Below, in pieces: positions 41,901 to 50,783 of a stretch of DNA of 64,000 nucleotides (the stretch's first letter is position 1; every line of letters begins with the position of its first letter). The notes under the pieces were generated by a model. That model was given only the letters and a program-made list of their open reading frames with translations. It was not told the DNA's origin and searched no databases. Made by a program: the position numbers and the translations under genes. The stretch is from G020348185 sp964525045 (GTDB lineage: Bacteria > Nitrospirota > Nitrospiria > Nitrospirales > UBA8639), in NCBI GenBank assembly GCA_964525045.1, contig CAZGFD010000004.1, positions 1 to 64,000 of the forward strand, in the 5' to 3' direction.

Positions 41901-43576
41901 AAACCAAATTCAATACAGGATATTTGCGAAATATTGTTAATTAGAAGTAATTCGCCTGACCGTGCTACCTGCCCAACCAGTCCCGACCCAATCGGTATTG
42001 ATTCTGGAGTCTCGCCGCTTAAAGGATACCCGTAGCTGGCGACTCTTTGTAGGGTGTCGTCTGAGGTCTTGACGAAAATGGCTCCTATCGGAATTTTCAA
42101 AAAGGAAAGAACACTATTGACAATGCTACTACCTAAATAGTGAATTTCCTTCTGACCATGCATTGCCGTACTCAAGGCATGCAAACCGGATTTCAAATGG
42201 TTAGCCTCTTCAATCTCCTGGGTTTTGAGTTTCAATTTCTGGTCTGCCTGTTTCCGTTTGGCGGCCATCAAATTTATCGCGTCGGCGAGAACATCTTCAT
42301 CGCTTTTCTTTTCAACGGATTTACTATAGTCTCCCTCGGCAATGGAAACGCATACCTTCGTAATATCCCGATAAACCTGCATCACGCGATTAAAGCTGTG
42401 GTTTATCTGACCCACTTCATCGATTGTACTGGTATCAAGTTTGGTGTCGGCAGGAAGGCCTCCCAAAGCCAGGTGGTTTGCGGCAATGACGGCATGTTGA
42501 ATCCGGTTTGAAATAGATCGCGCAAGCCAAATCAACAGGCCTCCTATAATAAACGCTCCAATCAGAGCCAGAGACAACGACAAATAAAAATCTTCCCAAA
42601 GAGGGCCTAACACACCCGCTTCCGATTTTCTCAGGATTACCGTCCAATTTCCGGTAGGGACCAGGGCGGTGGTAAAATAATATCTTTGCTGATCAATAGG
42701 GTCTTTGACGACCTCAAAGATCCTTGAGTCGCGAGAGGTGAAATACCGGCCAAACAACTCGTTGTATGGCGTTTCGGCTATTCCTTTTGTTTGGAGAAGT
42801 TTTTCATTGTCCGTTGTCGCGGAGATAATTTTCCCCAACCGGCTGATTAAAAAAATATCGACCGATTCGCGCTTTTTGATATTTTTGACAAAGTCAAAAA
42901 TATCCCTTAAGGCTCTATCAACTCCAGCTATTCCTTTAAATTTTCCATCTATAATGATGGGAAACGTTTGCTCAACGATCATTTTCCCCTCATACACATA
43001 GGGTTCCGTAATCATGGGCATGGCTTTGCCGGCATTGAAGAAAAGGGTTTTGGCGCCGTTGTAATACAAACTTGTTTCCATATCCACTAAGGGTTCCAGA
43101 AAAAGCAGATGCTTGTTGGATTCCTCTTTTCCCCTATACCAGTAGGGAATAAATCGGCCCTTGGAATCCATTGCCTGGTGAATCCTTTTGGCTTGATCGG
43201 AATTCAAAAAAGCCTGATCGTTTTGATCGGCATTGGGTTCGTAGCCAAAATAAGATCCCGTGAACTCGGGAAATTCGGCTAGAACTTTACGGGCGTAGGC
43301 GCTTGATTCCACGCGTCTCCCAAACAGTCCATTTTCCTGGGCAAAGGCCATTGTTTGAACGGCCATAACCGCACGGGTGTTTCCGCGTTCAACTTCCATT
43401 GCCACTTTATCGGCCAATCTCTTAATCATTTCCTCGTTATCCTGGCGAACAATGGAAAAATTATTCAACGTGAAAAATATAATAATTCCCAAAAGAATCA
43501 CTATTGTCGGGAAAATGGCAAATACCAGCATTTTCCCCTTAAGGCTGTTATGAAATTTGATAGAAGATTCTGACAT
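38933..43576 (-). CDS. Hybrid histidine kinase with Cache, GAF, two receivers and HPt
   Basis: Predicted 1547-residue membrane sensor. The order is: membrane helix near 15-35 (AIFPTIVILLGIIIFFTLNN); a periplasmic Cache-type sensor to about 330; a second helix (ALIGAFIIGGLLIWLARS) and HAMP; two GAF domains; HisKA with the phospho-His in FLANMSHEIRTPMNAIIGM; a HATPase with the N and G boxes; two receivers (DWQMPEMNG and DIQMPEMDGYEATRAI); and a C-terminal HPt domain (LVHTVKGVSATIGADEL). It can thus run a full His-Asp-His-Asp relay, ending on the overlapping cyclase. The upstream small gene shares its start in a TAATG. Confidence 0.95.
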   Translation of the reverse strand: MSESSIKFHNSLKGKMLVFAIFPTIVILLGIIIFFTLNNFSIVRQDNEEMIKRLADKVAMEVERGNTRAVMAVQTMAFAQENGLFGRRVESSAYARKVLAEFPEFTGSYFGYEPNADQNDQAFLNSDQAKRIHQAMDSKGRFIPYWYRGKEESNKHLLFLEPLVDMETSLYYNGAKTLFFNAGKAMPMITEPYVYEGKMIVEQTFPIIIDGKFKGIAGVDRALRDIFDFVKNIKKRESVDIFLISRLGKIISATTDNEKLLQTKGIAETPYNELFGRYFTSRDSRIFEVVKDPIDQQRYYFTTALVPTGNWTVILRKSEAGVLGPLWEDFYLSLSLALIGAFIIGGLLIWLARSISNRIQHAVIAANHLALGGLPADTKLDTSTIDEVGQINHSFNRVMQVYRDITKVCVSIAEGDYSKSVEKKSDEDVLADAINLMAAKRKQADQKLKLKTQEIEEANHLKSGLHALSTAMHGQKEIHYLGSSIVNSVLSFLKIPIGAIFVKTSDDTLQRVASYGYPLSGETPESIPIGSGLVGQVARSGELLLINNISQISCIEFGFGKVPAASALIYPLFHNEKVVGVLELVSHTHFEDSQIAWIKEASQSIGICVRSGLDLAERKKAEEEIKRKNVFSELHKNIAVSANLNLPLHEGMRLALNCVCEGLGWSIGHIYLPDPEHPQEKLIPTKIWYLKSRQNFQPFVKKTEESEILKGTDLPGKVFQYGEPVWIKDVTKDPNFTRAEIAREVCLGAGFAFPILIGNEIVGVMEFYTHLVEESNKQIVELMADVGTLLGSLVERKRGEEKLQRAELQAQEANRAKGDFLANMSHEIRTPMNAIIGMSHLAMNTDLSPKQQNYVSKIQSSANALLGLINDILDFSKIEAGKLDMERIDFQLDEVLDHLATLVTLKAQDKGLEVLFSVSETVPYSLVGDPLRLGQILTNLANNAVKFTEKGEIIVNISLLKEENNQVVLQFSVKDTGIGLTQEQIGRLFQSFSQADATTTRKFGGTGLGLTISKKLVEMMEGTIWVESTPGQGSTFIFTAVFGVNAHQKKKQLLLSDDLKGKRVLVVDDNHMAQEVIANALNAFFMDVSIASTGAEGISMVESADATQPYDLIIMDWQMPEMNGIKTAEIIKNHPNLKTIPKIIMLTAYGREEVVRRAEEAKLDGFLVKPMNPSLLFESIMEVFGKKLAREEFGERVKAQQEVLGLENIRGANILLVEDNEINQEVAIELLMQKGFNITVANNGKEAVEKVNQAEFDCVLMDIQMPEMDGYEATRAIRTNERFATLPIVAMTANVMQGDREKCIEAGMSDHVSKPINTKELFSALIKWVPKREGLGPEASSEPGNTQSTQDGGPLPRIPGVNVEAGVERVNGNENLYRKLLGNFYQNNINTKLEIEKALKAGDLKLAERLVHTVKGVSATIGADELAAVAEPLEAELRKGTNVQDTLWNDFWNKLDGLLGSLKPFDPKEGPGRPDNLDFSGFKVSPPLLASMKGKVQMGMLMELDQHFSELEEISPAGKNLTAYLKELVDQFDGEGILKILEQIEHG

Positions 43577-43803
43577 TAAAAACCATTTCCGCTTGGGGTG
43601 TACCGATCATCATCTACCCAATAGAAGAAATAGACTCTCTCCGGTTCGATTCCAATCCAACCGCCTTGATCGGGGTAGACATGCAGCACGTTTTCTGTTT
43701 CGAGGGGGGATGGGCAGATCAGAAATGGTTTTGTTTTCAGTCCCGACTGCAAGCCAATTGAACCGTTGACAAAGTTGTTGCCCATTGTCTCACAGGCCGG
43801 CAT
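43576..43803 (-). CDS. Small hypothetical protein upstream of the kinase
   Basis: Predicted 75-residue protein whose stop codon overlaps the kinase start in TAATG, an argument for real translation. The sequence begins MPACETMGNNFVNGSIGL and ends VYFFYWVDDDRYTPSGNGF. No domain, signal peptide or membrane segment is recognised, and there is no good ribosome site at 43803, so the start is uncertain. It might be the tail of a decayed gene. Confidence 0.4.
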   Translation of the reverse strand: MPACETMGNNFVNGSIGLQSGLKTKPFLICPSPLETENVLHVYPDQGGWIGIEPERVYFFYWVDDDRYTPSGNGF

Positions 43804-43973
43804 TCGGGTGATTGGGTTGAATAGAAGCCACCGACCGGATCTATAGCAGCTGACTTCTAATCGGATTTACGAATACATTAAAACAGGTAATACCGTTGGA
43901 TTAGGCGACTCCTTACCACACACAGATGCCCATGTGTTGTTGAAGGATTCCTGGTAGGCTCTCACCCACATTA
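43804..43973. other. Intergenic region without a visible gene
   Basis: Short spacer between the cyclophilin gene and the small kinase-linked ORF. I see no repeat or clear terminator. Confidence 0.35.
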
Positions 43974-44492
43974 CTACGTTCCCGTCACTTCAACCTTCAT
44001 TTCCACCCGATCAAGCGGATTGTCACGATTGTCCCGTTTCACGTTGACGATCCGGTCAACTGTTTCCATCCCACTCATTACTTCACCGAAAGCCGTATAC
44101 TGTCCATCCAGGTGAGGAACATCCGCGACGCAGATAAAAAATTGTGACCCCGCACTGTTCGGATCGGCAGACCTTGCCATTGAGACCACCCCCCGTTTAT
44201 GGGGCGTTTTGTTAAACTCGGCGGCAACTCGGTGTGCCGGTCCGCCCGTTCCATGGATTGATCGATCCGGATTTTTGCTGTTGGGATCTCCACCCTGAAT
44301 CATAAAACCAGGGATGACGCGATGAAAGGTGGTTCCGTCGTAAAATTTCTCTTGAGCCAATTTGACCATATTTTTCACGTGATTGGGAGCGACCTCAGGA
44401 AGAAATTTTATTTGAATATTCCCCCAGGCTTCTCCTTGAACGGAAACCTGAATCGTGGCTCCCAATTCTTGCCCTTGTGTTACATCACTCAT
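43974..44492 (-). CDS. ppiB: Peptidyl-prolyl cis-trans isomerase (cyclophilin)
   Basis: Predicted 172-residue cyclophilin. The active-site Arg is in FHRVIPGFMIQGGDP, and the AGSQFFICVADVPHLDGQYTAFG core is intact. No signal peptide, so cytosolic. A nearly identical 77-base fragment of its 3' end occurs at 37351-37427. Confidence 0.95.
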   Translation of the reverse strand: MSDVTQGQELGATIQVSVQGEAWGNIQIKFLPEVAPNHVKNMVKLAQEKFYDGTTFHRVIPGFMIQGGDPNSKNPDRSIHGTGGPAHRVAAEFNKTPHKRGVVSMARSADPNSAGSQFFICVADVPHLDGQYTAFGEVMSGMETVDRIVNVKRDNRDNPLDRVEMKVEVTGT

Positions 44493-44533
44493 GAAGTCTC
44501 CTTTTTCAAAACCATAATATTGAGGATTCTCGG

Positions 44534-45622
44534 TCAGTACGGTGTCGGCTGGTTAGTATACATTCCCAACCCTGCACTCACATTGACCCATTGAATCCCG
44601 GCATTGTCACTCCGAAAAGCCCCGGCACTGGTCCCGGCAAAAAACACTCCGCGATCAGATACCACCAACGTTTGAATGGCCAATTCAGTTAAGCCGGTGT
44701 TGACGGAACTCCATCGCTGATCATGCTCTCCCAGTTTGTACACCCCCCGACCGGTTGCCACAAATAATCCGGTATCAAGCGCCACAATACTTCGGATGGA
44801 ATCATTGGGGAGTGTCCGACTCAGGGTATGCCAAGAGACTCCTCGATCCGTGCTGCGGAATATACCCCCATCCTGCGTCCCCAAAAAAATGTGTTGATCC
44901 GGTCCGACCGCGACGACCCGTATATACCGATGGGGTAACCGTTCTTTAGGATCTATCAGATCTGACGAAGGCCTATCCCATTTGACCGGCTCGGAACCTT
45001 GTAAATCATAGCCGAATAGGCCCCCTCCCGAGGTTGCCGCAAGTAGCGTGTGAGCATCCAGCATCACCAAACTCGAAACCAATAACTGATCAAGCTCCTC
45101 CGCAAGGATCACCCAACGTTTCTCTACTTCCTTCCATTCATAAATACCTCTCCCCGTTCCGGCAAATATTCCTTTGGACGAGGCCAACAGGGATTTGACC
45201 TCCGCGCGTTTCAATCCTTTATTGATGGATTCCCATTTCATTCCACCATTTTTTGTTCGGAATACCCCTCCCCTTACGGTTCCTGCATACACCCATCCCT
45301 TGTGATCCACCTCCAGACAGAGTAAAAACGGATCTGTGAGTCCGGTGTTCGCCATGTGCCAGGAATGTCCTCGATCCTCACTTCGGAATACCCCCATTCC
45401 AAATGAGCCTGCATAGAGGATTCCCTCCCCAGTCACAGCCAAAGTCTGGATACTCGGAGCAAAGGCATCCATATGGCTACGGGAAGAATCACCATGGTCC
45501 AACGGATTGGGACTTTTGGACTGAAGTAATTCAAATCCGCTTCCCACGGCTGAGGATCCTATCCCACAGATCAGAATGCTCGAAAGGATGGTCGAGACAA
45601 TAAAATATTTTCTAATCTTCAT
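44534..45622 (-). CDS. Exported BNR/Ycf48-like beta-propeller protein
   Basis: Predicted 362-residue secreted protein. The ATG at 45622 starts a signal peptide (YFIVSTILSSILICGIGSSAVG); an ATG at 45661 would add an N-terminal extension. The mature chain is built of repeated strands with S/D-x-D-x-G-x-T/S-W loops (SEDRGHSWHMANTGL, STDRGVSWHTLSRTL, SDNAGIQWVNV), as in BNR/sialidase-like or photosystem II Ycf48-like propellers. About six or seven repeats are visible. Ligand-binding or structural role; enzymatic residues are not seen. Confidence 0.8.
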   Translation of the reverse strand: MKIRKYFIVSTILSSILICGIGSSAVGSGFELLQSKSPNPLDHGDSSRSHMDAFAPSIQTLAVTGEGILYAGSFGMGVFRSEDRGHSWHMANTGLTDPFLLCLEVDHKGWVYAGTVRGGVFRTKNGGMKWESINKGLKRAEVKSLLASSKGIFAGTGRGIYEWKEVEKRWVILAEELDQLLVSSLVMLDAHTLLAATSGGGLFGYDLQGSEPVKWDRPSSDLIDPKERLPHRYIRVVAVGPDQHIFLGTQDGGIFRSTDRGVSWHTLSRTLPNDSIRSIVALDTGLFVATGRGVYKLGEHDQRWSSVNTGLTELAIQTLVVSDRGVFFAGTSAGAFRSDNAGIQWVNVSAGLGMYTNQPTPY

Positions 45623-45682
45623 GATCGAGGATCCTGTTTTTTGGTTCGAGGTCCCCGCCACGTGAACGAGGGGTCTTGGCGA

Positions 45683-46447
45683 TTATACTTTGGATTCAAA
45701 GCCGTCATCTTCCCCGGCTACAGGATCATGGCTCGCCGTTTGAGCTGGCCGTCCGAATATTTTGGCACCGATGATACCGAATTCATAGAGGATCACCAGC
45801 GGGATGGCCATGAGAAGCATGGTAAAGAGGGTGGCATCCGGAGTGATGACGGCCGAAAGAATCAAGGCCACCATTGCGGCATGTTTTCGATAACGAATGA
45901 GTAAGCCGGGCTCAATGTACCCGACTCTTGCGAGGAGCGTCAGCACTAATGGAATTTCAAACGCAAACCCGAACGCAAGAAGAAACTTGACGTTAAAATC
46001 AATATACGTCCCCACCGCCAATTCAGGCGTGAGAGACCGGTCCAAGCCGAACGTCACAAAGAAATTAATCACCAACGGCAGGATGATTAAATTGCAAAAA
46101 ACCAGTCCCAACACAAAAAATCCAAGTCCGAGGCAAAACAAGGGAATCGCCCAGCGTTGCTCCCCTTTTAACAACGCGGGTTCGATAAACTTCCAAAATT
46201 GATGAAGGATGACCGGCACACTCATCACCACAGCAGCCAAAAAGGAAATCTTAATCGAAGCGAATAACGCCTCAGCCGGGGCATAGAAGATCAGGTCATC
46301 TTCGAACGGGCGCTTGAACCAGTCAATCAGAAAGGAAGAATAGGAAAAGGCCACCACAAACGCCACCATAATCACCCCACCAATGAGAAAGAGGCGGCGT
46401 TTGATGTCTGAAATATGGCGTTGTAAGGGGTGAACCAATGCAACCAT
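45683..46447 (-). CDS. tatC: Sec-independent protein translocase TatC
   Basis: Predicted 254-residue membrane protein with six hydrophobic helices. It contains the TatC features: the early PLQRHISDIKRR region, LHQFWKFIEPALLKGEQRW and FGFAFEIPLVLTLLARVG. It recognises twin-arginine signal peptides and forms the Tat translocase with TatA/B, which are not in the window. The early LPLxxHLxELR-type segment is less conserved than usual but length and topology fit. Confidence 0.93.
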   Translation of the reverse strand: MVALVHPLQRHISDIKRRLFLIGGVIMVAFVVAFSYSSFLIDWFKRPFEDDLIFYAPAEALFASIKISFLAAVVMSVPVILHQFWKFIEPALLKGEQRWAIPLFCLGLGFFVLGLVFCNLIILPLVINFFVTFGLDRSLTPELAVGTYIDFNVKFLLAFGFAFEIPLVLTLLARVGYIEPGLLIRYRKHAAMVALILSAVITPDATLFTMLLMAIPLVILYEFGIIGAKIFGRPAQTASHDPVAGEDDGFESKV

Positions 46448-46540
46448 TTAGTGGCCACCGATGAAGGAAAGCGAATAAAATCGAGGGAACGGGATAGGGC
46501 CCTCGGTGGAATTAACAACTAACGACGGTAATGACTCATC

Positions 46541-46783
46541 TTAATAAGCTGCTGACTGCTGGAGATCAAGTCGGTGCTGGCGGATAAGTTCCGCCATTCG
46601 GTCTTTTTTCCCCAGTTTTTCCTTTTGAATTTGTTTTTTGAGAACTTCCTCCTGTGGCGTCAGCACATGATGTTTCACCAGCTCTTGCAATTCAGCATCC
46701 AACCGATGATGGGATTCTTCAAGCTCCCGGAATTCAGGGTTAGATGCCCGTAATTGCTCTACGATTTCTTCGTCAGTCAACAT
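46541..46783 (-). CDS. YdcH-like (DUF465) small protein
   Basis: Predicted 80-residue helical hairpin. RELEESHHRLDAELQELVKH and KKQIQKEKLGKKDRMAELIR match the YdcH/DUF465 pattern of two helices separated by a short turn. A GGGAGGG ribosome site lies upstream. Small cytosolic protein of unknown role, common in proteobacteria and relatives. It lies between tatC and rimI on the same strand. Confidence 0.75.
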   Translation of the reverse strand: MLTDEEIVEQLRASNPEFRELEESHHRLDAELQELVKHHVLTPQEEVLKKQIQKEKLGKKDRMAELIRQHRLDLQQSAAY

Positions 46784-46848
46784 AGGAACCCTCCCTTCTT
46801 CAAATAGTCAGTTTTGTGGTCCACACTATCTATTTCGGCCTTTACCGA

Positions 46849-47361
46849 TCAATTTCGATTCCTCAGAATGGGCCCCGTGAGGGGATCAAGGGACATTAGA
46901 ATAGCATCCTCATCCGGATTCGTATAGTAGGATTTTCGCTTAGCATACACGCTAAATCCAAATTTTTTATAGAGGGCTTGGGCTGCCTGGTTGGACTCAC
47001 GCACCTCTAACAGACCCCGCCGGGCCCCCTGGCCGAAACCCAGTTCCATCGCTTGGGAGACAAGCTGCGACGCCACACCATGACGTCGCCAGGCAGGGAT
47101 GATCGCCAAATTGAGAAATCGCAATTCCTCAAATACCAGCCAGAAACATATATAGCCCACCACAGGTCCAATCGGTCCAGAAGATACCTCCGATCGCGCG
47201 GTGAGCACCACGCTAAACTCATTGCCCTGAAGTTCTGCCTCAAAAGACTTCCTGGACCAGGGGACCGAAAACGAAATCTGTTCAATTTCATGTATCGCCT
47301 CCAAATCCTCAAGTGAGGCTTTAAATATTGAATATTTCAGTTCCTGATTCTGCCCTATCAT
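46849..47361 (-). CDS. rimI: Ribosomal-protein-alanine acetyltransferase RimI-like
   Basis: Predicted 170-residue GNAT acetyltransferase. The acetyl-CoA loop is AWRRHGVASQLVSQAME (the Q/R-x-x-G-x-G/A pattern is GVAS here), preceded by the RFLNLAIIP strand and followed by LEVRESNQAAQALYKKFGF. This is the RimI/GNAT layout that N-acetylates S18 or threonylcarbamoylation partners. The tsaB gene is next on the same strand; the tsaB-rimI pair is common. Confidence 0.88.
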   Translation of the reverse strand: MIGQNQELKYSIFKASLEDLEAIHEIEQISFSVPWSRKSFEAELQGNEFSVVLTARSEVSSGPIGPVVGYICFWLVFEELRFLNLAIIPAWRRHGVASQLVSQAMELGFGQGARRGLLEVRESNQAAQALYKKFGFSVYAKRKSYYTNPDEDAILMSLDPLTGPILRNRN

Positions 47362-47455
47362 TTTTTGAATTTCTAACTGTGTTTGACAACCTGAACCCTG
47401 AGAACCTTCTTGTGCATTGTGACCATTAGACTTTACCCTTTAACCCTGAATCCCC

Positions 47456-48127
47456 TCAACCCTTCGTTTCAGCATAGGATGGCTGAATATAATGTGGTCC
47501 TAGTCCATACTCCGCGAATTTCCCCGTTTTGAACCGGGATAAACTTGCGAGTCCGACATTGACCGCCGATGCGTTCATGGCCTCGAAAGGAGCTTCTTTC
47601 ATCAGCTCCGTCTTTTTGGAAAAGGAATCTCGGTTTAACAGCCAACCCTCACCAAATACCAAAATCGTTTCTGATAAAGTTTGAACCAGGGCGTCCAGTG
47701 GCCCAAATTGCTCGGGGACCAACTGAACGAGCCTTTCTCCCTCCCAACGAAAACAAGCCCAATAGACGACTCCATTTCTGGCTTTCAGAATTGGGCAAAT
47801 TGGCAGCTTTGCGCCTCGAAGGTTCCATGCCATGGCTTCCAAGGTCGGGACAGCAACCAGAGGAATCCCCAGGGCCATTCGAAATCCGGTCATGGTCGCC
47901 AGTCCCACCCGCAGCCCGGAAAAGGAACCCGGCCCTATGGAAACAGCTAATCCTTGCAAATCGGACGGCTTCAAGGCCTGGGATGACAAGGCCTCGTGAA
48001 TGGCAGGCAGAAGGATTTTGGTATGTGACCCCTTGGCTTCCTGACAAAGATGGGATAGAACGCGATCTCCACGTAAAAGCGCAATGCTTTGTAAACTTGT
48101 TCCCGTTTCAACGGCAAGAATATTCAT
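47456..48127 (-). CDS. tsaB: tRNA threonylcarbamoyladenosine biosynthesis protein TsaB
   Basis: Predicted 223-residue ASKHA-fold protein. MNILAVETGTSLQSIALLRG is the phosphate-1 region, and SIGPGSFSGLRVGLATMTGF is the highly conserved TsaB block. TsaB partners TsaD and TsaE in making t6A37 in ANN-decoding tRNAs. Length is typical. It lies upstream of rimI on the same strand. Confidence 0.94.
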   Translation of the reverse strand: MNILAVETGTSLQSIALLRGDRVLSHLCQEAKGSHTKILLPAIHEALSSQALKPSDLQGLAVSIGPGSFSGLRVGLATMTGFRMALGIPLVAVPTLEAMAWNLRGAKLPICPILKARNGVVYWACFRWEGERLVQLVPEQFGPLDALVQTLSETILVFGEGWLLNRDSFSKKTELMKEAPFEAMNASAVNVGLASLSRFKTGKFAEYGLGPHYIQPSYAETKG

Positions 48128-48212
48128 TTCCCTCAGTTACTTTTGATTCGTGGGAGGGCCAATACTCTATTATAACCCTTCAACTTCATTTACCGGGCAA
48201 GGATGAGCCATA

Positions 48213-49058
48213 TCAAATCGGTGCCGATTCGGCATTCGCTGCAAGCTCCTGGAATGTCAGGGTCATGGATCCCCCTTGGGATCTGAGGTCTTCCGCCCGA
48301 ATATGGAACGGCAGCCGGATGGGGGAGAGAATGGAGGGATCTTTGGATTTGACGGCCCGAAAGTCGGAACACTCAACGACCATGATCGTTTCCTCATCTT
48401 CCATAAGATATTCAACCTGGATCACGTCAAAAGTATCTCGATTCACCCACACGCGGGTCGTGAAGGGGGCAGTATTTCTCTCTTCCGTCTCTATCATACT
48501 TTGAATATCAAGACGAAAATTTTCTCCGTCCTGGTAAAGCAGGACTTTTTTCCCATCCGCATCATCAAACTTTCCAAGAATGGCATCCATGGTCCTAATA
48601 CTCATTTCGACCACCCGACTGACATCTTGAGAATGATCGAGCGTGGTAATCTGACCCTGAACCGCTTTTCCCGAGGAGGGAATATGTAGATTATAATAAT
48701 CACCATCCCTCTGGAATTCGAAAATGGTCCCTCCGACTCGAGCAAACCCTCTAAGCCGGACCACATAGGGGCGCTCATAGAACAACACTCCGTCAAGATT
48801 CTGGCTAATCGGAAGAACCGAGGATCCGGAAACAGAAGCCCGAAACAATCCCTTGACCGACCGTATCCTTGCTTCGCGCTGTCGCAAGGATTCTAAAACC
48901 CATTTCGTGACTTCGTCATTCAATGGCACCTCAGGTCTTCCAGAAAACACCGCACATCCCGAGACGATGACTAAAAGCGCAATGGCACCAACCCTGTACA
49001 ATATAACCTTAAATGGTTCCTTTCGCCTTGTTCTTAAATAATGCAACACTGTTGTCAT
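48213..49058 (-). CDS. Lipoprotein of the LolB/DUF4292-like fold
   Basis: Predicted 281-residue lipoprotein. The signal (VILYRVGAIALLVIVSGC) has its lipobox Cys at residue 35. The mature part contains IRSVKGLFRASVSGSSVLPI, DGVLFYERPYVVRLRGFAR and GGTIFEFQRDGDYYNLHIP, a beta-sheet pattern like outer-membrane lipoprotein-sorting/LolB or LppX-type folds that bind lipid. Its location in the outer membrane and its ligand are inferred. The gene ends about 85 bases before tsaB. Confidence 0.7.
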   Translation of the reverse strand: MTTVLHYLRTRRKEPFKVILYRVGAIALLVIVSGCAVFSGRPEVPLNDEVTKWVLESLRQREARIRSVKGLFRASVSGSSVLPISQNLDGVLFYERPYVVRLRGFARVGGTIFEFQRDGDYYNLHIPSSGKAVQGQITTLDHSQDVSRVVEMSIRTMDAILGKFDDADGKKVLLYQDGENFRLDIQSMIETEERNTAPFTTRVWVNRDTFDVIQVEYLMEDEETIMVVECSDFRAVKSKDPSILSPIRLPFHIRAEDLRSQGGSMTLTFQELAANAESAPI

Positions 49059-49089
49059 CCGGAATATTGTAGAGAATGGTTTCAGGTTT

Positions 49090-49235
49090 GTAGTTGCAGC
49101 ATCTCATGCTGCCCCCTACCAACGTCATGGTTCAAAAAGTGCGTCATAGGATGAATTAAATGACTCCCACAAACAATTCGGCTCTGGTTTTGGGTTTCGG
49201 TGACCCAAAGAGGCGCCATAAGATGGCGCAGCTAC
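49090..49235 (-). repeat. 145-bp palindrome-ended repeat, copy A
   Basis: The element has terminal inverted repeats of about 19 bp (GTAGCTGC followed by CATCTTATG-type hairpin) and is inverted relative to copies B (51930-52072) and C (53586-53732). Each end is itself a small hairpin. It contains the internal motifs CATCCTATGACGCACTTT and TGGGTTTCGGTGAC. No coding capacity. It looks like a MITE or a structured RNA-type intergenic repeat. Confidence 0.85.
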
Positions 49236-49256
49236 AAACTTGAAACCTGCAACTTT

Positions 49257-50627
49257 TCATCCCTTCACCCACTCCAAGACCTCCCGGACATCCCGGATCC
49301 CGACCGCCTCTATCCCCTCTATGGATTGATATTTAAGGAGATTGGGTTCAGGAAGAAGACACCGATTGAATCCTAACTTACAAGCCTCCCGCACGCGAAG
49401 TTCAACTTGGCTGACCGGCCGGACTTCACCGCCAAGACCTATTTCACCCAGCACCACTGTCCGTGAATCTATCGGTTGATCCCGGAAACTTGATACCACC
49501 GCCATGACAATCCCCAGATCAATCGTGGGTTCATCAATCTGAAGTCCCCCCACCACATTGACATAGACATCCTGACCAGCCAGATGAAGGCCTAAACGTT
49601 TCTCTATGACCGCGAGTAACAAGGCCACGCGATTTACCTCCACTCCGTTTGCCATCCGTTTTGGCATCGCATAGCCCGTCTCTGCCACAAGAGCCTGAAG
49701 CTCCACCAAGATGGGACGGGATCCCTCAACACTGGAGACCACAACGGACCCAGGATTCTGCTCGGGCCGCCCAGTGAGGAACAACTCCGAGGGATTCACC
49801 ACTTCCGCCAACCCCGAATCTTTCATTTCAAACACCCCGATTTCGTTTGTGGCGCCAAAACGGTTTTTGACAGTTCGCAGGATCCGGTAGGACTGGCCTT
49901 TATCCCCTTCAAAGTACAAGACCGTATCGACAATATGCTCCAGCAGGCGGGGTCCGGCGATCATCCCTTCCTTGGTCACATGACCGATGATAAACACGGG
50001 AACCCCCGTTCGTTTGGCATACCCCATCAGCCGATAGGCCACTTCCTGGACCTGACTGACACTTCCCGGGGCTGAACTTATCTCTTCGGTATAGACAGTT
50101 TGAATCGAATCCACCACCAGGATAATGGGCTGCAAATCATCAGCAGCCTTAAAAATGTCTTCTAACGATGTCGCAGAAAAGACATACAACGATGGGCATG
50201 CCAGGCCCAACCGGTCACTCCGCATCTTCATTTGGCTTGTCGATTCCTCACCGGAGACATACAGGACTTTCTCTTTCCGGGGAGCCAATAAGGGCAACGC
50301 TTGCAGCAAAAGGGTGGTTTTGCCAATCCCCGGATCTCCTCCTATTAAGGTAATGGAACCCGGAACGACACCCCCACCGAGAACCCGATCAAATTCCCTC
50401 AGACCCGTACTCCGACGCATCTCGTTCGTGGCGACAATTTCCCCTATAGGCATCGGTGAGTCAGTTTGAGAAATGGTTGCCTTCGTACGAGGATGACGCG
50501 GCCCCTGGACGACTTCTTCTTTCATCGAGTTCCATTCACCACACCCCGGACAACGCCCGCTCCACCTGGGAGCCTGATGGCCACAGGCTTGGCAATGAAA
50601 TCTGGTTTTAGTGGGAAGCGCTTTCAT
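49257..50627 (-). CDS. radA: DNA repair protein RadA
   Basis: Predicted 456-residue RecA-like ATPase that promotes branch migration in recombination. An N-terminal C4 zinc finger (CQACGHQAPRWSGRCPGC), Walker A GGDPGIGKTTLL, the RadA-specific KNRFG motif (VKNRFGATNEIG) and a C-terminal Lon-protease-like domain (YVNVVGGLQIDEPTIDLGIV) are all present. The ATG at 50627 is chosen over one at 50651 because it starts at the usual point before the zinc finger. Confidence 0.96.
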   Translation of the reverse strand: MKALPTKTRFHCQACGHQAPRWSGRCPGCGEWNSMKEEVVQGPRHPRTKATISQTDSPMPIGEIVATNEMRRSTGLREFDRVLGGGVVPGSITLIGGDPGIGKTTLLLQALPLLAPRKEKVLYVSGEESTSQMKMRSDRLGLACPSLYVFSATSLEDIFKAADDLQPIILVVDSIQTVYTEEISSAPGSVSQVQEVAYRLMGYAKRTGVPVFIIGHVTKEGMIAGPRLLEHIVDTVLYFEGDKGQSYRILRTVKNRFGATNEIGVFEMKDSGLAEVVNPSELFLTGRPEQNPGSVVVSSVEGSRPILVELQALVAETGYAMPKRMANGVEVNRVALLLAVIEKRLGLHLAGQDVYVNVVGGLQIDEPTIDLGIVMAVVSSFRDQPIDSRTVVLGEIGLGGEVRPVSQVELRVREACKLGFNRCLLPEPNLLKYQSIEGIEAVGIRDVREVLEWVKG

Positions 50628-50783
50628 CAGAAGTCGGTTGTGAGGATTCAAGACTCAGGGTGTAGGATAGTATTTCCAAGAGAATATTCTCTTCTCCGCG
50701 AAACCCGAAACCCAAAACACGAAACACTCCATATGGGGAATCATATTGTGGGGCCGGTTGCGACCAGGCTGGCATGTCTCCAC

